Of a DNA stretch of 64,000 nucleotides, positions 59,241 through 64,000 are shown one piece after another. This DNA comes from Clostridiales bacterium. Lineage in GTDB: Bacteria; Bacillota; Clostridia; Oscillospirales; Oscillospiraceae. A model generated the notes under the pieces. It was not told where the DNA came from. It did not search any database and saw only the letters and a list, made by a program, of their open reading frames with translations. Both the position numbers and the translations under genes were made by a program. The first letter of the stretch is position 1, and each line of letters begins with the position of its first letter. The stretch is from the NCBI GenBank assembly GCA_025757645.1, contig CP107216.1, forward strand, positions 372,001 through 436,000, given 5' to 3'.

Positions 59241-60230
59241 TCAGGCGTTGACGCCGTTGCGGATGGACTTGACCTTGTCGTACTCGCCGTTGACGTAGTA
59301 CAGGGCGTTGTCCATGGACAGCTTTGCGACGAGATAGTTGGACGTGTCGGAGTAGTAGCCGCTGTGCGGGGTGAGCAGCACGTCGTCGCGGCCGACGAGC
59401 GGGCAGGTGTCCAGATCCGGATCCTCGCTCTCGACCATGTCGAGCGCGGCGCCGCGGATGTAGCCGTTGTCGAGCGCCCAGACGAGATCCTCGTCACAGA
59501 TCAGCGGGCCGCGGCCTTCGTTGACGATGATGGGGTGCTTTTTGCACTTCATGAACGCTTCCTTGTTGAACATGTGGTAGTTCTCCTCGGTGAGGTTCAT
59601 GTGCAGGCTCAGCACGTCGGACTCGGCCAGCAGCGTGTCGAAATCGACGAGCTTGACGCCGAGGTTCTCGGCAATGGCAGGCGGCAGGAACGGGTCGTAG
59701 GCAATGACCTCCATGTCGAACGCCTGCGCCTTGCGCGCGACGGACTGGCCGATGCGGCCGAGACCGGCGATGCCCATGACCTGACCGGCGATGCGCTTGA
59801 GGTGCGGCACGACCTGGTAATCCCAGACGTGATCCTGCTGGACGCTGCGGTCATACTGGCGGATGCCGCGCTGGAGGTTGAGCATGAGGGCCATGGCGCT
59901 CTCGGCGGTCTCCTGCGTGCAGTAGTCGAGGATGGAGCAGACGGCGATGCCCTTTTCCTTCGCGTAGTCGAGGTCGGCCTCGTTGTAGCCGGTGGACTGG
60001 AAGGAGATGACCTTGCAGTGATCCATGGCGTCGATCTCCTTCTTGCCGAAGTGGACGTAGCCGTCGATGATGATGTCGGCGTCCTTGATCGCGGCGTAGA
60101 ACGCATCGTTATTCTCAGCGTGCTCGTCGAACACGGCCATGGTCAGCTCCGCGCCTTCCGGCACGCAGGACTTTTCCACGCTGATGTCTCTGTCTTTGGT
60201 GTAGGGCACTTCTGCCAGAACGATTTTCAT
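59241..60230 (-). CDS. D-2-hydroxyacid dehydrogenase (NAD-dependent)
   Basis: A 329-residue enzyme of the D-isomer-specific 2-hydroxyacid dehydrogenase family, reducing a 2-oxoacid to the R-hydroxyacid. The NAD motif GIAGLGRIGQSVARKAQAF is at about residues 152-170. The catalytic Arg is in NEGRGPLICDE, the Glu in MVESEDPDLD and the His in LLTPHSGYYSD. It is last of a minus-strand operon (25 bp after the CoA-transferase gene). In size and context it resembles the 2-hydroxyisocaproate dehydrogenase LdhA of amino-acid-fermenting Clostridia. Confidence 0.93.
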   Translation of the reverse strand: MKIVLAEVPYTKDRDISVEKSCVPEGAELTMAVFDEHAENNDAFYAAIKDADIIIDGYVHFGKKEIDAMDHCKVISFQSTGYNEADLDYAKEKGIAVCSILDYCTQETAESAMALMLNLQRGIRQYDRSVQQDHVWDYQVVPHLKRIAGQVMGIAGLGRIGQSVARKAQAFDMEVIAYDPFLPPAIAENLGVKLVDFDTLLAESDVLSLHMNLTEENYHMFNKEAFMKCKKHPIIVNEGRGPLICDEDLVWALDNGYIRGAALDMVESEDPDLDTCPLVGRDDVLLTPHSGYYSDTSNYLVAKLSMDNALYYVNGEYDKVKSIRNGVNA

Positions 60231-60255
60231 ATGCGCTTTCTCCTTTTATATTGTG

Positions 60256-61482
60256 TTACTGGATCGCGCCGCTGTCTTTCATGGCGGCAATTTCCGAATC
60301 GGTATACCCAAGATCGTGGAAAATGCTGTCCGTATCGGCGCCGAGGCGGCCGGCGGACGTGTAGGGGCGCGTGGCGTACTCCGTCAGCTGCATGGGCGGG
60401 CACGGCATCATGACCTCGAGATCGTCCTTGAAGGTGACCTTCTGGATATAGCCGTTGGCAATGGCCTGCTCATCGGTGCTCACGTCGCGGATGGTGCGCA
60501 TGCGCTCGCAGGAGACGTTGTTTTCCGAGAGGAAGGCTTCCCACTCGGCGACCGTCTTGGTCTTGAAAATGGCGTTGAGCCGCGTGACGATCTCGACGAC
60601 GAAGTCGGTCTCGTGCAGCGCCTCGAGGCTGGCGGCGCGGGGATCGTCGGCGATCTCCGGCATGCCGAACAGGTTTGCAAACTTCGGCAGCTCGCGGCGG
60701 TACTCATTGTCGAACACGCCGATCCACTTGCCGTCGCTGCACTCGTAGAAGTGGCAGAACGGGTCGGCCGGGCGCAGGGGGTCGTTCGGGCGCTCGCCGC
60801 CGAACTGCGGCTGGTGCGACACGACGCCGATGGCGTTGCACCAGATGCCGCTGGCAAACAGCGACGTGCTCACGAACGTGCCCATACCGGTGCTCTTCTT
60901 GCCGATGAGCGCCATGAGGATGCCGGACAGGAACGCCGAGCTCGTGGCCATATCGCCGAAGGCGTAGGTGGGCGTGAACGGGAACGAGCCGGGCACTTGC
61001 CAGTCGGCCATCGGGCCGCTGCGCAGCCAGAACGCCGTGCTGTCAAAGCCGGGCTTGGCGGCGTCGGGCCCCTTCGGGCCGAAGCCGGAAAAGTGCGCGT
61101 ACACGAGGCCGGGGTAGGCCTTGTGCAGCGTCTCGTAATCGAGACCGAGGCGGCCCAGCGACGGCAGACGGACGTTCGTGAGGAACACGTCGGCCGTCTC
61201 GAGCAGCTTGAGGAAGGCGGCCTTGCCGTCCGGATTTTTCAGATCGATGCTCGTCAGGCGCTTGCCGCTGTTCTGGATGGTGAACAGCGGGTTTTTATCG
61301 TCCTCGCACACGACCATCTCGAACTCACCGGCGCGGCGCATCTCGTCGCCGATCTTGGTTTCCACTTTGATGACTTCTGCGCCGAACGCGCACAGCACGC
61401 GCGACGCGGTCGGGGCGGCAACGACCGTCGCCAGCTCCACGACACGAATCCCCTCGAGGGGCATCTTCTTCATTTGCTCCAT
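60256..61482 (-). CDS. Family III (CaiB/BaiF-type) CoA-transferase
   Basis: A 408-residue CoA-transferase. It starts EGIRVVELATVVAAPTASRVLCAFGAEVIKVE, the family N-terminus. The catalytic Asp lies near SGFGPKGPDAAKPGFDSTAFW, and LFASGIWCN and PADPFCHFYECSDGKWIGV follow. Such enzymes swap CoA between a hydroxyacid or carnitine and an acyl-CoA without free acid intermediates. With the adjoining dehydrogenase and symporter it fits a 2-hydroxyacid-CoA route like HadA of Clostridioides. No 2-hydroxyacyl-CoA dehydratase is in the window. The start follows AGGAGT. Confidence 0.93.
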   Translation of the reverse strand: MEQMKKMPLEGIRVVELATVVAAPTASRVLCAFGAEVIKVETKIGDEMRRAGEFEMVVCEDDKNPLFTIQNSGKRLTSIDLKNPDGKAAFLKLLETADVFLTNVRLPSLGRLGLDYETLHKAYPGLVYAHFSGFGPKGPDAAKPGFDSTAFWLRSGPMADWQVPGSFPFTPTYAFGDMATSSAFLSGILMALIGKKSTGMGTFVSTSLFASGIWCNAIGVVSHQPQFGGERPNDPLRPADPFCHFYECSDGKWIGVFDNEYRRELPKFANLFGMPEIADDPRAASLEALHETDFVVEIVTRLNAIFKTKTVAEWEAFLSENNVSCERMRTIRDVSTDEQAIANGYIQKVTFKDDLEVMMPCPPMQLTEYATRPYTSAGRLGADTDSIFHDLGYTDSEIAAMKDSGAIQ

Positions 61483-61521
61483 TGTGACAATACTCCTATC
61501 TTGGGATGGGGGCTTTGCGGC

Positions 61522-62964
61522 TCACTTCGCCGCGTAGAATTTCTCCGCCGTTTCCTGCTCCGCCGGGGTCTGGTGGTGCGTCAGGCAGATAACGACGTAC
61601 AGGATGGCCGACACGCCGAAGCTGGGCCAGAGCGCGTCGATGGAAAACAGCGGCAGCGAGCTGACCTTGCCACCGATGAACCAAACGACGGCGATGACCG
61701 TCGCCGAGAGCATGGACGCGAATGCGCCCGCCGAGCACGACTTCTTCCAGAAGAACGCGCCGAGCGTCGGCAGAAACAGGCCGGCCGAGTTGATGGTGAA
61801 CGTGATGAGCAGGATGTTCATGATGTCCTGCGTGAACCAGCCGAAGATCGCGCCGAGCACGCCCACGAACAGGGACGCGCCGAAGCCCACACGCAGCAGC
61901 GTCTTGTCCGATGCGTTGGGGTTGATGTAGCGCTGGTAGATATCCTTCGTCAGGCTGGCCGAACCGGTCAGGACGGAAATGTCCGCCGTGGACATGATGG
62001 CGCTGAGCACGCCGATGAGCACGAGGCCCTTGAGCCCGTGCGGGAAGAGCTCGACCACGAGCGCCGCAATGACGTTGTTGGACGACGACAGGTCGGGCAG
62101 GATGAGTTTGCCGGCCATGCCGAGGAACGTGCTGGTGCCGGCGATGATGAGCACGAGCACAGCCGCATAGATCGTGCCGGTGCGGGCGGTCCTGGCGTCC
62201 CGGGCCGCGATGCAGCGGGTGTAGCTGTCCATGCTCGTGAAAAACGACATGATGGTCGACAGGCCGAGCGCGAGGATCGTCGGCCAGCCCCACGCGCCGA
62301 GGTCGAAGAAGCTCGCCGGCAGGTCGGTGACGAGGTTTGCGCCCATCTTGTGCAGCTGCGAGCCGACCAGCGGCACCGCCAGAACGACAATGCCGAGCAG
62401 CAGCAGCGCCATCTGCACGATGTCGGTATACGTCACGGCGAGCAGGCCGCCCGTCGAGACATAGAACACGATGACCACGGCCGCGAGGATGTAGCACACG
62501 CCGAGATTCCAGCCCGTGAGCACGTTCAGGATCGACGCGCCGGCAACAAACTGCGCCGCCGTGTAGCCGATCATCGCAAGGATGGTCGTGATGCTGGCCA
62601 TGGTGCTGTTTTTCTGGTCATAGCGCGCGTGGATCAGCTCGGGGAACGTGACATTCCTCAGCTCGTCACTCACGCGCTTGATGGGCTTGGCCATGACGAG
62701 CGCGAAGAGCACGCAGCCGATGGCGATCTCACCCACATACCAGACGCCGGTGATGCCCATGGAATAACTGTTTGAGGATGTACCGATGACGGACGAACCG
62801 CCGATCCAGCCGGCCATCCAGAGCGCGCCGATCTTCAGAGCGCCCATCGAGCGGCCGCCCAGATAATAGTCATCCACGCCGGTCTGTTTTTTGTTTGCGA
62901 TCAGACCGAGCACGATCATGCCGACAAAGTATGCCAGGATGATGATGACGTCTAGGACATTCAA
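61522..62964 (-). CDS. Sodium:solute symporter (SSS family)
   Basis: A 480-residue protein with about 13 helices of the SSS family. YFVGMIVLGLIANKKQTGVDDYYLGGRSMG is the first-helix signature. FPELIHARYDQKNS, YVSTGGLLAVTYTDIVQM and SADISVLTGS-like segments follow, including sodium-site residues. No ATG fits the N-terminus. A TTG at 62964, eight bases after GGAGGTG, is the best start. It lies upstream of the CoA-transferase and probably imports the organic acid the operon uses. Confidence 0.9.
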   Translation of the reverse strand: MNVLDVIIILAYFVGMIVLGLIANKKQTGVDDYYLGGRSMGALKIGALWMAGWIGGSSVIGTSSNSYSMGITGVWYVGEIAIGCVLFALVMAKPIKRVSDELRNVTFPELIHARYDQKNSTMASITTILAMIGYTAAQFVAGASILNVLTGWNLGVCYILAAVVIVFYVSTGGLLAVTYTDIVQMALLLLGIVVLAVPLVGSQLHKMGANLVTDLPASFFDLGAWGWPTILALGLSTIMSFFTSMDSYTRCIAARDARTARTGTIYAAVLVLIIAGTSTFLGMAGKLILPDLSSSNNVIAALVVELFPHGLKGLVLIGVLSAIMSTADISVLTGSASLTKDIYQRYINPNASDKTLLRVGFGASLFVGVLGAIFGWFTQDIMNILLITFTINSAGLFLPTLGAFFWKKSCSAGAFASMLSATVIAVVWFIGGKVSSLPLFSIDALWPSFGVSAILYVVICLTHHQTPAEQETAEKFYAAK

Positions 62965-63060
62965 AAAATTTACACCTCCAGAGCGGGATTTTCCCGGGGC
63001 GCTGCCGGGCAGCGCCCCGGGTGCTGATTTCATGAGCAAAGCCCCGTGGAGTTCGCCGGT

Positions 63061-63591
63061 TTAGTGGATCTGCGTGCCGGCGCGGAAGCAGAGGCTGTTT
63101 TTCGGGTTGATCTTGCCCTTCTTCTCGAAGAACTCGTTGGTCAGGCGCTCCAGATCGTCCTCGGTGAACAGATCGGAGTTGGCCGCCATGGCGCCCATCA
63201 TGACGATGTTGGCGCCCTTCGGGTTTTCATGCTCCGCGGCGATCTCGGTCATGGGGACCTTGACGACCTTGATGTCGTCGCGGTATTCGCGCTCGTGCAC
63301 GAGCGAGCTGTTGACCAGCAGCAGGCCGCCCGGGCGCAGGCTGCTCTCGAACTTGTCGATCGCCGGCGCGTTCATGGCCATGAGGATGTCGATCTTCTTG
63401 GCGCAGGGGCTGGCGATCTCCTTGTCGGAGAACTTTATGGTGCAGTTGGCCGTGCCGCCGCGCATCTCGGAGCCGTAGGACGGATACCACAGCACGTTCA
63501 TGCCGAGCTTCATGCCGGCCTCTGCCAGGATCAGACCGGTGGTCAGGACACCCTGGCCGCCGAATCCGGCGCAAATCATTTCTACCATCAT
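63061..63591 (-). CDS. korC: 2-Oxoacid:ferredoxin oxidoreductase gamma subunit (KorC-like)
   Basis: A 176-residue gamma subunit of the pyruvate/2-oxoglutarate/branched-chain 2-oxoacid:ferredoxin oxidoreductase family. The start ICAGFGGQGVLTTGLILAEAGM holds the G-x-G-G-Q-G motif, and YPSYGSEMRGGTANCTIKFSD the conserved M-R-G-G. It overlaps the beta-subunit gene by four bases. The four-subunit complex would turn a 2-oxoacid to acyl-CoA and reduce ferredoxin. Which oxoacid is not evident. Confidence 0.93.
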   Translation of the reverse strand: MMVEMICAGFGGQGVLTTGLILAEAGMKLGMNVLWYPSYGSEMRGGTANCTIKFSDKEIASPCAKKIDILMAMNAPAIDKFESSLRPGGLLLVNSSLVHEREYRDDIKVVKVPMTEIAAEHENPKGANIVMMGAMAANSDLFTEDDLERLTNEFFEKKGKINPKNSLCFRAGTQIH

Positions 63592-64000
63592 GCCTGATTA
63601 CCACCCTTCTTGTCAATGTATTCGCCGATCGGGAAATACTTGGTCATTTCCGTGTGCACATGCTCGCGGGCCTTCACCGGCGGCATGTTCAGGTTGGTCG
63701 GGCAGGGGCTGAGCAGCTCGACGAGGCTGAAGCCGTCGCCGTTGAGCTGGTGCTCGAACGCCTTGCGGATGAGCTTCTTGCAGTTGTTCATGCCGGCAGG
63801 TCCGACCAGTTCACCGCGTGCCAGATAGGCAATGTCCATCTTGCCGAGCACGTCGACGACGTTGAGCGTGCCGTACTTGGCCGGATCCTTGCCCTTCGGG
63901 GAGGTCGCGGTCTTCTGGTGCGGCAGGGTAGTCGGGGCCATCTGGCCGCCGGTCATGCCGAAGACGCTGTTGTTGACGACGAACACGCAGATGTTGTCGT
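63588..64000 (-). CDS. korB: 2-Oxoacid:ferredoxin oxidoreductase beta subunit (KorB-like, partial)
   Basis: The last 137 residues of a thiamine-diphosphate-binding beta subunit; the N-terminus lies beyond the right edge. The visible start DNICVFVVNNSVFGMTGGQMAPTT contains the N-x-x-Y/F-G-M-T-G-G-Q motif that ends the ThDP site. LSPCPTNLNM is the conserved C-terminal Cys-Pro block. It overlaps korC by four bases (ATGA). Subunits alpha and delta are probably encoded further right. Confidence 0.93.
   Translation of the reverse strand, partial: DNICVFVVNNSVFGMTGGQMAPTTLPHQKTATSPKGKDPAKYGTLNVVDVLGKMDIAYLARGELVGPAGMNNCKKLIRKAFEHQLNGDGFSLVELLSPCPTNLNMPPVKAREHVHTEMTKYFPIGEYIDKKGGNQA

Overview
The window looks like chromosomal DNA of a high-GC, strictly anaerobic, spore-forming Firmicute, most likely a gut Oscillospiraceae (Flavonifractor/Dysosmobacter/Lawsonibacter type). 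This is inferred from the SpoVT-type regulator, the oxygen-sensitive ribonucleotide reductase NrdDG, ferredoxin-dependent 2-oxoacid oxidoreductase subunits, a D-alanylation-like system, LacI/RpiR regulators and Gram-positive promoters and ribosome sites. No rRNA, tRNA, phage or transposase gene was seen. Coding density is high, and long antisense open frames are artefacts of GC-rich codon use.

Layout. 1-5.0 kb: TRAP transporter (dctPQM, left end cut) divergent from a LacI regulator that is followed by two MgtC-like proteins. 5.0-9.8 kb: lipoprotein-ruvX-folC, then an AEC transporter and trkH. 9.9-10.2 kb: tandem 137-bp repeats with terminal inverted repeats. 10.3-15.1 kb: a YkvI-like transporter divergent from a FAH-family enzyme and two tandem ketopantoate-reductase-like proteins. 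15.2-22.4 kb: a seven-gene minus-strand operon with an ER-type signal peptidase (SipW), four SipW-dependent-type matrix proteins, a VWA protein and an SLH protein, apparently a complete secreted fibre or matrix system. 22.9-28.7 kb: a Dlt-like operon (adenylation enzyme, carrier protein, MBOAT, DltD-like SGNH protein) with an inserted PLP decarboxylase gene. This suggests a decarboxylated, carrier-bound amino acid is exported to decorate an envelope polymer. 28.8-33.3 kb: dut, nrdG, nrdD, galE. 33.4-33.7 kb: a possible unannotated RNA. 33.8-34.3 kb: spoVT.

34.5-42.8 kb is an envelope-polymer locus. On one side are an NCS1 permease, a 64-aa membrane protein and a winged-helix/cytidylyltransferase/choline-kinase fusion (LicC-LicA-like). 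Divergent from them are a CPBP protease, a CDP-glycerol glycerophosphotransferase-like enzyme and a striking fusion of a YidC/Oxa1 insertase domain to an alkaline-phosphatase/sulfatase-superfamily domain. Together they suggest phosphocholine- or glycerophosphate-type modification of a surface polymer. A small cas-less type I-C-like CRISPR relic lies just downstream.

43.2-54.2 kb: TetR regulator, class V aminotransferase and NhaC antiporter divergent from an RpiR regulator, flavodoxin-ferredoxin protein, XRE regulator, copper export (HMA protein and CopA), a membrane protein, a NifX-like protein, a PNPOx-like protein and mtnN. 54.23-57.79 kb: an island with different codon use, bounded by a perfect 16-bp direct repeat that is half of a terminator. 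It carries a proC fragment, an oxidoreductase remnant, a frameshifted hypA and an intact YtcJ-type amidohydrolase. 57.8-64.0 kb: a DUF362 ferredoxin protein, then a minus-strand catabolic operon (D-2-hydroxyacid dehydrogenase, family III CoA-transferase, sodium:solute symporter, 2-oxoacid:ferredoxin oxidoreductase gamma and beta subunits), cut by the right edge.
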